Notes: generated by a model from the letters alone, not told the origin. A stretch of 64,000 nt of DNA from Tubiluchus corallicola (GCA_030141605.1 JAQGDQ010000010.1:1505729-1569728), one strand, 5' to 3'. Shown: positions 37,401-50,663, numbered from the stretch's first letter. Numbers and translations are program-made.

Positions 37401-40400
37401 AAATAGTCAGCAAGAAAAAATATACACTTATCGCGACTTGCAACACTGAGCCACTGAGGTAGAAATTACACTAGTTTTTGGCCTTGCAAACAGGTGGTGG
37501 AATACAGTCTGAGCTACTTAGCGTAAAGTCTTGTATGCAGATGAGGTTAAGCGATTAGTCAACAAGAAAACGCTTATTACAGAAACTCGGGTCAGACTCA
37601 AATTTTAGGTAACAGTTTAGGAAACACTGCTTTCCAAATGTTAAGAAGCAGATGCGCAAATTTTCAAACCTAGTATTATTAAAAAAACTAGCATAGCTAG
37701 CAATCAAATTTCACAGTCTTGTATTATAATAAATTATGGTATGAAAGTTACAAATTTACAGCATAGTAGTAAGTTAATTAGTATTAAGTTTTAGTATTTA
37801 GTATATAGTATTAAGCTACAGTTAGTAGTTTAAGTTATGGCCGAAAAGCTCCCACGTTAAAGATTTATGCCAGAACAATGTCAGCTAATCATTAACTGAA
37901 AAACAGCCACTATGATGTATAAAGCGCTTAATACATGGAAGCAAAGCAATAAAGGAACAGATCAGGTTACATCAAGGCCTTCACCACAAAACATACAGCA
38001 TTGATAAAAAATTTGATTTTTTATTATCAAGAAGAAGATCTGGAATTCCTGGAAATAGGATGTACGACAGCTGCACAGAGCTGTCTGATGCAGAGGAAAC
38101 GAAAGCAAAAATTTGTTGAGTGTTGGGACTAGTACCTCTTAAAGAAGTGTGAAGCTATGCCAGCTGTTACAAAAGTCATCTTAGTCTAATTTGCATTGAA
38201 AGTGATGGACACACAGAGGCACATAATTATGAGTACTTAATGTAAGTTTTAACAATTGTGACATACGAGATACTTTCCAGCATTATTTTTTGGATTTGGT
38301 GATTTAAAACTTCTGTAACTTTGAAAAAATTTAAGGGAATGACCTAAAACTTTTCATGTTTATAAATCATTGCATGCACCACCATCAGTGTGGTAATTAT
38401 CAAGCATTTTCGGTACGGTTTTCTTGTAACACCTGATATAAGTAAATATCCAAAGGCACTGAACTTACTAACGTATGCATACGGTGCTTCAAGCCAGTGA
38501 CATGGGTGAGGATGGTACGAGGGTCACATTTAGCATCACATGCCTCACAATTGTACCGTGCCTCAACATCGGGATTTTTCTGCTGGTATTCTACTACATA
38601 ATCCAAACCTACAGTAAGACAGAATCACTTGCACATAATTCTTGACATCAAATTAATGGCTAACAAAAATTTGTTTGTTATTATAACATATAACATATTC
38701 ATCGTAGAAGGTTTATATACGTAGTAAGCATCATAAAATTTCATAAAGCTGTGTCATTAAAAAATTACAAAAATTATGTGAAATGAAATCATTTTTTGCT
38801 TAAACACTTTAATAAGGAGTAGCAAATGCTTCCTGTGGCACAACAGCATGATCATGTATACCAGATAGCTGATTCTAAACATTTAGGGGTGACTGGTAGT
38901 GTCACCATCCATTGTTTGTACAGCTAGATAATGATCACTAAATTAACAATTTTTAGTGCTGCACTGAGGATAACAGCTAACAAAAATCATCAGCAAAATG
39001 CTGTAAGCTTTCTGACAACTTTAAGTTTGACGGTGATTATCTAACACATAGATAATTTCCATCAGAAAAGTAAAATATGTTGTTCCACATTCCCAGTTCA
39101 TACCACGGACAACTGATCACAAAAATTGGACAACCACGAAGTATGCAAGGTTGTCTAGAAAACGAAAATCGGCGGAAAGAGAATATTTGTCAATATACTT
39201 GGAAACTGTTCAAAAACAATTTGTCAAGCTAACATCATTTTCCGATTAATGGAACAAATTCTAGCCTTTATGTGCTTCAAGGAAAAGAAATATCACTAGT
39301 ATTGCATACCAATGACAGGCTCATCCACATTAGCAAATTGCTCCATGATTCGAACCATCGATGCATCACCTTCTTCTTCATGAGATGAACGATCCCCAGG
39401 CACATTCGATGCAGCCATGGCAGATGCAACTACAAAAATGCAAAACCAGTAAAGTAAAAATTGAATTCCTCCAAAAGATGTGAAATGGACAAAAACAAAG
39501 AAACGCTATAGAAAAAAGAATAAATAAAAAGGCTTCAACGCAAGTTTTTTTACTGCCTACATCTGTCGTCACACAACATCACCTATCTGTTTAATAAATC
39601 AATTTATTTCATTTCAAAGTATACAGCACTGTCGTGGAATTTAGCAATTATAAGGCCCACTAAATACAAAAAGCAGCTCAATAAAAGTCGGTTCACCTTT
39701 CTAAAATCTAAAATACTAAAATCTGCGCTACAATGAAATACCACAAAACAACCTGTTTGAGCTATAATCGGTGATAGGTTAAAGCAAGATTAACCGTTAT
39801 GGCAGCTGGAAATTCAAACGTTTGTCTAACTGGAAAATAAATACTATTTACACCTAACACTGAATACTTGATTTGCTTCTGTACTGTTCTAGTGCACAAC
39901 ATTCAACAACACAAACTATTCAAACATTTGTTTATAAAGTGTCTTAGCTGTATCTATTACAGTTGCACTATTATTTATAGGAATTATGTTCACAACGTGC
40001 ACATAATCAATCAGTACAATTTTTGTACAGTGATTATGATGTTAGGTCAGCCAATAACAATTAAGCTCATATTTAAGTTTTTTAGTCAAAAAGACATGTG
40101 AGAAATGCCTTTTGCTAAACTTTGTTGCTGGATCATACCAAAAAATGGTATCAGCGGTACCACACTAAAGAAGCGAACCTTCTTGGACAAACTTTGTGGA
40201 GATATATCATTACTGTGCTGCTCCTTGTTCAGTATTTGATGTACTAGTTCTATGAGTGGTTGGGTTTAAAGCTAATGTACAACAGTATGGTAAACAGTTT
40301 ACCGCACATTAAGACTGTTTGCCATCCTGTGGTACCAAGATTCACTCACACTTGAGAAGTCACATCATTCATGGCAACTTTGAGATTATCATACAAACAC

Positions 40401-43400
40401 AAAAAATGAATTTCGTTTGTAGTTCCAAAGAAATTTTAATGTCTGTCAGTATGCAAAAACTCACACAATAGTGGCTTGTTTCTAAACAGCCACTGTATCA
40501 ATCAACACTATGTTAGGGAATATAGGAAATACAGTGTCAGGATCAGCACAGGACGTGATCAGGGCTTAGGTCGAGATCAGTTGTTTGGGACCAAAGTGCT
40601 GGACGCCGATTTGTGTTTGAGGTCAGGACTTATCGGGTTCAGGATGAACCCATATAAAATTATAATTATCAATAGACAATATTAGAAAAAACAAAATTAT
40701 TTGATTCTCTCTCTCTCAAACTTCCACCGGCTTATTTCTAACCTATTTGCAATTCAATAATTACAACATGATATTTGCCCAGCCGCTGTAAGTTTAAATG
40801 GTTTCATCTACAGTAGGCTGCAGCGATTGGCACATGAGGTGAGGGGGCAGACTGTCCCCCCCCGAAATTTTCGGGTTTCAAAAAATTTGGGCAAGATTGA
40901 CGCCCAAATTCGGGCAGAACTGCCCTTTATATTTTCAGAAAATAGTTTTTTCAACTTCGAAATTGATCTTTTTTTCAGATATAAATCGGCATCGCCTTAT
41001 TTTTTCCTGGAATTCAAATATGGCCCGAATCTTGAGAGAGTAATATTTATGCCATGCACCTGGATGCCCGAATCTTAATCTCACAGGAGGCGTCGTCCGC
41101 GCCGACTCCCGGTCCCGGACCGGCAGTGAGAGTGGTCTGAAAAGGATTAGCATTCGCAATATTGAAAATATACTAGTCGCTGGGTTCTCTGCAGGTCTCC
41201 GATTGTTTATAAAACTCTTATCCGTTCTTGTCTTCGGTGTGCATGCATTGACTGTTCGCCAGCGATTATCAGATACAAATTCCCCATTATTTCATATTAT
41301 TTACAAAATCCTGACTTTGTGCTTTCCGATTTCTGATCCTTTATCTATTTAGGATCTTGACTCACTGCCTGTATTGTGTGCGCTCTTTGATTTTCCTTTG
41401 CTTAGTGCTGAAGGAGAACTGAAACGTTGAAGGAGTCGCAGTTATTTCAGAAACATCATAGATCTTTGCTGAAAGGGACACAAAAATCAAAATGTAGCCT
41501 TTTCTCGCTTATCGTTGATATTGTCAGTTCGCAGTTTTGCTTCATCAAGTCAGTTTGTCAAATTGCTTGGTTCAACACTTCTGTTTTTGACCTCAATGCG
41601 CAGATAGGGATATCTTGTCGAAGGATTCTTTCTTCTCGAATAGTTTTAAATTCATTGATTTTTGGTTTTTCGGAAGTGCTGTATTTGTCATAGCGCCCAA
41701 TTCTAAACGTAAAAGATCATATTTTTCTGAGCTAAGTTGACCGACGTGAGAAAGTGGCAAGTGTCTGTGCATAGCTGCATTCTTAATTCTTGCATCTTGC
41801 GTGGTGATTGCTGATTCGACATATTATGTAACCGATTCATATATCAGTCATGAAATATGGATAATTCCTCTTTACTGGTCCATTGCTCTGTCATCTCGGT
41901 CGTTCATTATTCACTGGAAGCAAACTGTTCTGTTCTGGAAGTTACCACCGCACTTCTGGATCTTAGGACACTGTTTATATCATAATCAATGACAATTTTT
42001 GAAACCTAATGATCCAGGTGCTTATGCCTAATCAAACAAGCACAGCTTATCAAGATATCTGGCCATATAGGTCATATCATGTGTTGTGCATTCTTATGTC
42101 ATCAGAAATGACACCTTTTTGTATTCGCTATCTGGAACTTAGTAAGGTTGTACTTGTTGAAACGGGGGCCCTAAAAATCGGGTGAAATTCTAAGAATTCG
42201 GGCAAAGGATCCTCTGCCCCCCCCCCCCCAAAAAAAAAATTCAGGGACCCCATACGCCTATGGCTGCAGTTAACCCTATTTCACTTTGCTAAGTAAAGGT
42301 AATGCATTAATGGTAATCTCTGTTTTACGAAGTTAAAATAATTATTGTTAGAAAGAACTATGCATGTACGTACAGAATTATTATTGATTAAGAAGCATTA
42401 GTTGCTTGGGCAGTTTAAGATAGGAAAGGAAAAGTTTAAAACGTTTACAAATTAAAACAAGTTTCTTACTGTCGCTTTGTAAACAGTTCACTAAGCTATT
42501 GTCAGAAGCATGTTTTACAAAATAATGTTGTCTATTTTGATGTACTATGTAGAAAAGCTCTACATGGTTTTAGATGTAGATTTATAAACAACAACCGTAT
42601 TATTAGTCAAGCTGCATGTAAAGAAGCAAAATTGAGTTTACCTACTCAACACAACGTTGAATTATTGCTGTTCACTAGCTACGCTAGATACACTAGATAA
42701 ACAACTACTTGCATATGCACATATGCTTTTGTAAATTTTATATGATATTTTCTGCACCTTTTAATTAGTTTTTAGCACTTTTCTTAATTTTACAATTTCA
42801 TATCACTTAATTATTTTAGTTTAACTTGTGCATGTCTTTTTGTATAGCTTTTTTATGGACTTGGGGTCTGGCTTAAGGAATAAAATAAATAAATGCTGAT
42901 ACAAAAAAAGTTTTCATTAGTCAGTTTCATAGCTTGATATCTTTTCCATATTATTTTCGAACATTCTTGGCAAATTACTAGAACCACCATGGTGCAGCAA
43001 AAATTAGTCCACATCCAGATGGTTGAAAGCACTAGTCTTTTCTGTGTTTGCCACGATATATATATATATATTTACTATATTACATGTTAATCAACACTGA
43101 AAATATGCTGCTTCCTATAACAATTAAATTAGAATATTTCAAGCAATATTCAGGTACTAGTCTTTTTCGTCAGAAATTGTCAGTAAAACTTACAATTCAT
43201 CATTGCACAATAAAATGTACGAAAACACAAAGTCTCTTAAAATCACCAAACTGACAAAACACCACTGTAGCCAAATAATATTACAACTCAGTAATAATTA
43301 TAAAAAATGTTAGTGGAAAGGAATGCAATTTTCTAGAGTGGAAGAATGTCACCCGTGTTTTATTATTTCATAATAACAGTGGTACAGTACCATAATAACA

Positions 43401-46380
43401 TAATTAATTCACCAATACAGTACTGTAATAATAAACAATTTTCTGCATATCAGTTATTCCCATCATCACCTGTCCTGCCTAGAGTATTTGCAGTTGTTTT
43501 ACATAAGTAGAACAGACAGAACATCTTCACCATTTTGATTCACTTTTAGTAAATACAAAAGTGTATGGCAATAAACTTTACAGATTTGACAAGTCGTACG
43601 CTATTGTAATTAATATGGCAATTGCAAAAATTATAAATGCTCCACTGGGTGATACAAATAAAAAATGGTACCTGTTTTATAAGATTACAGTGATTTAAAA
43701 AACTCATTAGGGGTATCATTCTAATCCTTACTATTTAGCAGCTGTTGATTAACATCACGAGGATGAACGGATGTGCTAAATTGATCTCGAGGCAGTGCTA
43801 AACTAATCACAATTTCCCTTTCAACCTACTAACAATATTTCAAGCAATATTCAGGAACTAGTACTAAAGTTACTAAAGTTTTCAGGACACCTTCCTAATG
43901 TACAATAAAGAGTAACATTGGTGAATAGCAAAAGTAATGAATAGTCAGTTGATTTTTGAATTTCCGTCTCATTCTACTGGCTATGCTGATTTTACGAAGC
44001 TATTATTAATAGAAAAAAATTCTCGATAATTTACGAATTTTTGAGCCTGCTTGCTAATATACTTCAATATGGCAAATACTGACAGCATGTTAATACTATT
44101 TAACAACCTTAGCACGCAGTATAATCAACCATATGGTTAACAGTTCACAAGTAAACAGAGAAAGCCAACTTTTAGCATAGCTGATCAAACAAATGATATC
44201 ACTTCAATAAAAGGGTAACAGGATCAGAAGAAAATTCATACATTGAACAACGGGACCCATTACATGAAAATCGGCACAGTACGATTCCATATCAGCAGAC
44301 ATACAGAGCAAATATGTGTTTTAGCACTCCTCCTGGGCAGCTTAGAAAATCAATGGAAAGAACGAAACAGTACTTGTACAGATAAAAAAGCATCTCTGGA
44401 CAGAAAAATATGATGCACTTAAGATCACTGAAAAAGGCGTACAGTGACATGACATGTTGAAGGGAGAGATAAAACGTGCAAAATCAGGCAAAGCCAACTC
44501 CTGAACAAGTTCAAAAGGAAGTATCTACGAAAGCTCACTTAGTGTGTTGCTACTGATCTAAGACTAGTAAAAGGTTTCAACCTTTATGTCAACGATAAAA
44601 GTTGGTGACTAAATTGGGTTATACAAAGATGAATGGCAATTAAGGATCACAGCAGAAGCAACAGTATTTTTATGCAAGACCCAACAGTTAACTTATACAT
44701 GTAAACAAATAATGAAAATGAGGCAACGTTGAAATGGTGCAGAAAGCCAGCCTTTCAATTTTCCACGCAGTTTTCTGGCTATGTTTTAAACAAATAATAA
44801 CCAAGCTAGCTTAGTATGATTGTATGAAGGTGAACCTAAAACCATTTCGTTTCTAGGACTGTAAACCAAATTTTACAACCTAATACGGATGTTTTCAGTA
44901 GCACTAATTGTTTATTTCTTACATGTGCAGGAAGAAGCACTTTATAATCACCCGCATTTTTTACATAAACGAATATTTGTTGGAACAATGAAATAAAATA
45001 TGAAATGAATGCTTCTACAGTTGTAGTTTTATGACTTACAAACTGTATTTAGTTAGTTCATACTGTATTGTGTGTGGCAAAGTAACAATCACTGTCATAC
45101 TCTAGTACAGCATTTAAACCATTATAAAGGTATCAAATACAAAATACTGATCTTGAATCAAATTCAAATGCTTATAAAATTTGATTAAAATACTGTAATA
45201 CAGCACACACAAATGTGAGTGTTAAAAATAGCATAAATATTTATTCTTATTTATCACTACCAAAAGAGCGAATAAATAATGAAGTCCACCAGGATTGCAG
45301 CACGAGTTTAGTGAAGCCAAACTCTTGCCGACCTGGTGATATTGGAGAAACTCACCACCTCTCTGCTTCGTGATAACATTCTGAAACACAAACGAAAAGG
45401 TTCTAGTAATAACTGACGAATGAAAATTTTTGATTTACAGTAATATAATTTATTATTTATACAACAAGTAAAAAATATGGTATAACAAAAAGAAAAAGAG
45501 AAACACAAATGGTGCCCGATCATTTTTATACCTCTAATATTAACTGAACCACAACTAGCAAAGCATAATAGGTCGCACCACCTTACCGCACTCACCTTGT
45601 TTATATTTCTGAGTTTTGGCCTTTCATGCAAATCCAATCCTGTATATTTTTTTTAAAATGCACTTCAAGTACAACTAATTGCTTGAGAACTAATTTGCCC
45701 CAATGGGATAGAAAGACTGTTGTTGGAAGATACCATTGGCAAAAAGTGCACAAGAGGGAGACAACGAAGAAAATAATCAACAGGTGCGACAGCTGGATAG
45801 AAACATATGCCGAATATGTGGGGATGCCAGACTGGAAATGTGATTACAAAATAAAAACAGTCTTCCTCCTATGAAGATGACACTTAATGATGAAAGCACA
45901 AGAAACACAATCCCATTATCCCATCGGTGCAAAAAACAGGCTCTAGTCTGTGCTAGAGATTAAAGTGAGTAGCAGAAATCCTAATTTCCATATTTTGCAC
46001 CTCTGAGTGATTTATCCAACATTGTTACTCCCTCCACTAATACAAAAAATTCACGTTAGTTAAAACTTCTTAGACAATAAAAGCTAAAATGTCTACTATC
46101 TGCTGAACTGACCTTTTGACCCAGGTTCCCTAATTACTATATTACGTATTCTTATGGATGTCCAACCCATAAGTTTTAGCAGCCCAGCTAAAGCACCGAA
46201 GTTCCTCAACAGCAGGAATAAATAAACAGTTTGTGTTTCAAGAAGATTCTTGCATAATTTTAATATTGACGATAATGACATGTGATGAATGTGATGAGAG
46301 TGATGCCACAAAATGAGACGATGATAATTTTAATAATAATAATAATAATAACAATACTAATAATGACTATTATGATGATG

Positions 46381-46414
<34 letters not shown>

Positions 46415-49400
46415 TAACAATAATAAAAAAATGACAATAACAACAATAATAACTAACATTATTACAAAAAAAACAAAAAGCCTCATCTAGAACTTTAGAA
46501 CTACTGTGGAATAGATTATTTCTAAGTGTATTGCATTGTATTATATTTTTGCATATTGACACCTGTTTTCTATTTCACTGTGTTTCACTTTCACACATTT
46601 GATTAAAAAACATTTGCCATACATTTAGTATGCAGCTACAGGAAGGAGTCCTTAAAACAAAGCCATAAGCTGTTTTTGCTTTGCATGCGGAGCTGCTGGT
46701 GTCAATTGGTTTCTGATCACCAAAAATATTCATAGTGATGATCAGGATGCGGTTTTAACTGTCAGAGAGGATCAAATATCATATTTTAACTTTAAAAATC
46801 AGAATCAGTTGCAATTTGTTAAAATGAAAAACAAGTTTTTGCTCTTCGTAAAATATAAAAGTTGTGAAGCAGAATGAAATTATGATGTTAACTGCTACTA
46901 TCTGAAAACTTCATTTCTCAGATATTATTACAGAATTCAATAGTGACAAAAGTGACTTGCTGTCTTCCATCAATTGCAAATATACATTTACAGGTTATAA
47001 CATTGTTTTCAGTCAGAAGATAAGTTAATGTTACCTAGAATTATAGAATGGCAATTTACCTCTTCTTTTTGTTAATATAGTACTGTTGCACAGTTAAGGT
47101 AATGACTTTTAAATTCAGCTCACTCATCTACCGTATATGCTCGCCGTATAAGCCAAATTTAGAACTATAAAATACAATACTGAAATCAGGGGGTCGACTT
47201 ATATGTGCATGAAACAAAATGAACACAATGACAGACACTAATGCCAATTTTCCAGCCACACATTTTCATCGCTATCTGACTCTTTATTTGGTTGTGTGTC
47301 ACCAGTGGTGTATTGGAGGGGGATCGCCATCCACCCACTTTTTTTTTTTAGAAAAAATTCACATTTCAATAAATGTCTGCTTTTTGTATTCATTAGATAA
47401 AAATATTAAAAATGTATACGGGTTTAATATTACCAGGTAAATCTACTTGTTTTCATTTTTTCAAAAAACGGTTTTAAATAATGTCAATTTCTTTCAAATT
47501 TGTGAATGTAAAATGGTAAGTCTTGAGACTAGCCGTCCACCTACTTTTTATTTAGCAATACACCACTGTGTGTCACCAGTTGCGAGCCGTAACCAAGCTA
47601 GAGCTAGTGGTGAAGCCGACGTCATCGGTACACGGTTTAATTTCTTAGAAATAACACGCTCAAACAAAGGGGGCCGAAGAGGGAAATCAGAGACAGCCAA
47701 TTGGTAGGCAGTGCATGGGGAGACAATTTCTTCTATTTCTTCTAGTATGTAACATAAAAGTAAGCATTTTACATTTTTATAGTAAAAAATTTCTATGAAC
47801 CAAAAATACCCAATTAACAAAATGTGACAAAAAGGGATCAATTTTGTTGATTAGGTATGGAGTAAAATTAGACAAGTTGATGGTCGGCTTATATACGGGT
47901 TTTTGCAAAAACTGGCCATTTTAAAGCAGTTTTAGGGGGTCGGCTTATATGCGATGTAGACATATATGCGAGTATATACGGTACTTAAAAATGTTGCACA
48001 TCTTTCGACAAACAAACAATTCATAAAAGCAAAACCAATAACCATTCCTATACGTAAAACACATGATTAAGAAAACATGGAAGCTACAGGTGTATCACCA
48101 AGCAATTGCTAAAACATCAGCACTGTATGCTATGCTTTCAAACTAAAAATGGATGTTTCAACTGATCACATTTTTGTACAAAAATTATGATGAAATAAAG
48201 AAGATGAAATTAGTGGAAAAAATGATTTGGCAAATGAAATAATTTCTTGCACTACTAAAAATGAAATTTACAGTTATTTTGATGTTCTTCGTGTTTTGGG
48301 ATTAACAAAAAATAAAAAACTTAAACCCAAAATGTATGGATTTCCTTTAAATAATGGTGAATCTCAAACCATTCTTTTAAGAATAATGGCAAACATACTC
48401 ACACAAGCAATATTTTAGGGTAAAAAGTAACATGTTACCATTTCTTGTTGTGATACACAAGAGCAACAAGTTATGGTCACTTGTTACTATCAAATAGAAA
48501 AGCAAAATTTTTTACATTTAAAATATGTTTAGATTGTAAAATTTATTGATATTCGTCTTCCACGAATAAACTTTATTCTGTTTTGATATTAATATGTAAT
48601 TTATTCTAGTGTTTACATGGCGCTTACTGAATGAAACAATTCAATTTACACTCTTTAGTCTGTAGCTACGAAACACCAACGGAAAACATCTCCTGAATCC
48701 CATTTAAGATCAGAACACAAGTCAATTCCAAGTAAGTGAAATTGAGACCAATCAGGAGAAGAAATATTAATATTTATAGTGCATAATATAACATTACGAT
48801 GACAAGAAAATGATACAATTTCGTCTTCTTGACATTGAAGATGATGAGCCAATCCTGGGTCTAGTTAAAAACCAACTGAAGACCGTTTTCAAGCAAGTAA
48901 AGGATTCTAATCAGGAATTAACCAGTAGGACACTGCCATATGTATGCATAGTAGTATCACCAGTATGGATAGCAAGCTTAAGGAATATAGTACCATAGAC
49001 AGTTGAAGAACAGCAGAAACAAAGTAGGGACTATTACACATTCCTGAGGAACTTCAGCATTGATTTCATACACAGAAGAAAACTTTCTTCATAAGCAATA
49101 TAAAGTTGGCAATTACATTATACAATGTATATCTATTTATAACAGGTAATGTACTGGCATCCATATGGCTGAAATTTGTAAAATATATCAGTAAAACTCA
49201 AGCTTTTGAAACATTAATGTTATTAGTTTCACCCCACCCAAAGTGGTCTTAGTGTGAGTGTTTATTACCAAGAGAAAAGTCTAATTGTGCAACCTGTTGT
49301 GGATCGTTCAATTCATCAAAAAATGAGAATCAAGTTGCTTCGCCATTTAACTGCCATTATCGTGAAACTTGAGTAGTGACTCACCACTCTAGTTTAACAA

Positions 49401-50663
49401 TGCAGTTATCCATTATGCATTACACAAGAATTATGCATGTTTTAAATGATTTTTACTTAATACAGTATTCAACAGAATCATGTGCAGGCAATAATGACTA
49501 ATTAGCCTTTGATAGTAGTATGATAGTATAGTATGCTTATTATATGTACATTTTTTATTAGGTGACATTTTATTAGCTAACATTTGAATTAGATTTTTTG
49601 CTACTTTTGACAATAACTGTATATTTCTAACTACTATAATAGGACAAAATGCTAAATTTAACTTACAGTAACACCTAGTGGTACATGTACAGTACATGCA
49701 TTTCTACATTACAATTAATGTTATAATCTAGCTTAATACGAGGCATTTCTTAATACTTTCATGATAAGTTACTACAGCCAAACTGACTTGCTAAATTTAC
49801 TTTTTTCTTTGTCATAAGAATAACAAATCAATCAAAACCAACAAAGTAATATCTAATGTTTTTATCAGCTTTAAACTAGCAGTTTAAAACTCTGTTTGTG
49901 ACAACATTGAAAGCTCCACTGAAGATCAATGTTACAGATACAAACCTTTTTGTGAAATTTTCCTTGAACGTGCAGCTCAAAGTTTCGTGCTCCCGTACAT
50001 TTGACGTCACAAACCTGAAATGTAAACTCAATTTGTGATGACTGGACAGAGCCTGTCTGGAAACTACTATAAAACAGTATAATTATAACCTTTATCACAA
50101 TGACAAGTGAACCTGAATAAAGTTTACCATGTTTTACCTTGTTTGGAAATGCAACGTGTTGAAATTGAGAATAATTGGTTTTGAAATATCTGGTAATCCC
50201 TTTGCAAAAAGCAAAAAATAATTGTACAAAGCAAACTGCAAAAACAATCACTCAAAAAATGAAATTTTAACTATTCTCAAAGTTAAACAAATCATTAGTG
50301 AAACTCATCTTCTATCAGACGACATAGAAAAAATGTGCCAAAGTTCAAACTACAAAAATAGCAGAAGCCAGTGCCCTAAAAGTTGAAATCTGAGAGACTG
50401 TGTTTCATACAGAGTGTTTAATACAAGTGCTCAAAATGTGCCAAACTATTTAAAAAACATATAACCATTCATAAGCAAGTCTTAAACCATCTTACCTCAC
50501 ACACCAAATAGGTCTGGTTGTTAGGCAATTTCTTCCCAAATGTAAACGGCAAACTTTTATCATCTTCAAGGTCATCAGCATGTACAATTAATGGCAAATT
50601 TGGCATACTTTGCCCCACCCGCTCATCCGTATCTTGCAAAAGAACACTATGCTCGTCTCTGTC
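34401..50663 (-). CDS. Two-finger U1/matrin-type zinc-finger nuclear protein (partial, eleven exons)
   Basis: Exons in order on the minus strand: 50663-50496, 50014-49946, 45380-45356, 39429-39310, 38608-38469, 37248-36993, 36626-36573, 36323-36158, 35852-35772, 35200-34939, 34514-34401. All junctions are GT-AG with matching phases, giving 485 continuous codons; neither the first nor the last coding exon was found (reading past 34401 hits TGA at once). Finger 1 is C55-X2-C58-X12-H71-X5-H77, its cysteine pair split by an intron; finger 2 is C148-X2-C151-X11-H163-X5-H169. The GLDYVVEYQ lead-in to finger 2 and the RPDLY after it recall the double-stranded-RNA-binding fingers of ZFR, but no DZF domain is seen. 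Then follow a 256-nt exon with charged helix-like sequence, a repetitive R/D/P/Y region (YDPYGQRRP, YDDPYERR), an SRSRS patch and an ordered C-terminal segment (VVDLLTNL ... ALTQALLQYRLDG). Likely nuclear RNA/DNA binding; exact family unassigned. CREB converges on it from the left. Confidence 0.8.
40818..42269. mobile_element. 1.45-kb inverted-repeat element with G/C homopolymer ends
   Basis: 22-bp arms start CTGCAGCGATTGGC at the left and CTGCAGCCATAGGC at the right (complement); 17 of 22 positions match. Just inside both ends lie C/G homopolymers (40855-40862; 42219-42230) and CCCGAATT or GGGCA-type motifs. Because CTGCAG is palindromic the same ends can also be read as an 8-bp direct repeat GGCTGCAG (40816-40823, 42262-42269), the length of a hAT target duplication. 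Interior open frames (41427-41693, 41801-41992) are not recognisable, so it is probably a non-autonomous DNA element. It sits outside exons, in the intron between 39429 and 45356 of the zinc-finger gene. Confidence 0.6.
42440..42895 (+). mobile_element. Possible LINE 3' fragment
   Basis: The interval ends ATGGACTTGGGGTCTGGC followed by an AATAAA-rich tail (42875-42893), an arrangement common at the 3' ends of CR1/RTE-like elements. No reverse transcriptase sequence is present. Confidence 0.25.
46326..46480. repeat. (AAT)n microsatellite
   Basis: AATAAT runs at about 46330-46352 and 46380-46425 with ACA/ATG interruptions. It lies in an intron of the minus-strand gene; the Ile-rich minus-strand frame is an artefact. 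Confidence 0.9.
47131..47981. mobile_element. 851-bp MITE with TA target duplication, carrying a nested insert
   Basis: Ends are CCGTATATGCTCG (left) and CCGTATATACTCG (complement of right), flanked by TA at 47129-47130 and 47982-47983. Inside, the motif GGTCGRCTTATAT occurs near the left end (47191-47204) and twice near the right (about 47881-47894 and 47936-47951). TA duplication points to Tc1/mariner-type mobilisation, though the family is not assigned. A 266-bp hAT MITE at 47303-47568 splits it; the uninterrupted element would be about 577 bp. No transposase. Confidence 0.75.
47303..47568. mobile_element. 266-bp hAT MITE nested in the TA-type MITE
   Basis: Perfect 13-bp terminal inverted repeats CAGTGGTGTATTG, flanked by a perfect 8-bp direct repeat TGTGTCAC (47295-47302 and 47569-47576). 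The length of the duplication and the CAGTGGTG start are diagnostic of the hAT superfamily. The interior is AT-rich with subterminal GTCCACCTACTTTTT / CATCCACCCACTTTTT, which lie in direct orientation. No coding capacity. Confidence 0.9.
48190..49010. other. Orphan coding-looking segment, unidentified
   Basis: Short open frames on plus (48227-48418 and 48810-48998, the latter reading DIEDDEPILGLVKNQLKTVF) and minus (48655-48852) cluster here inside an intron of the zinc-finger gene. Composition is more protein-like than the surroundings, but no domain is recognised and frames do not join. Perhaps a decayed transposon or retrocopy. Confidence 0.2.

Noticed and set aside
46260-46562. 100-codon Ile-rich minus-strand frame
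   Set aside because: Mostly the translation of the AAT microsatellite.
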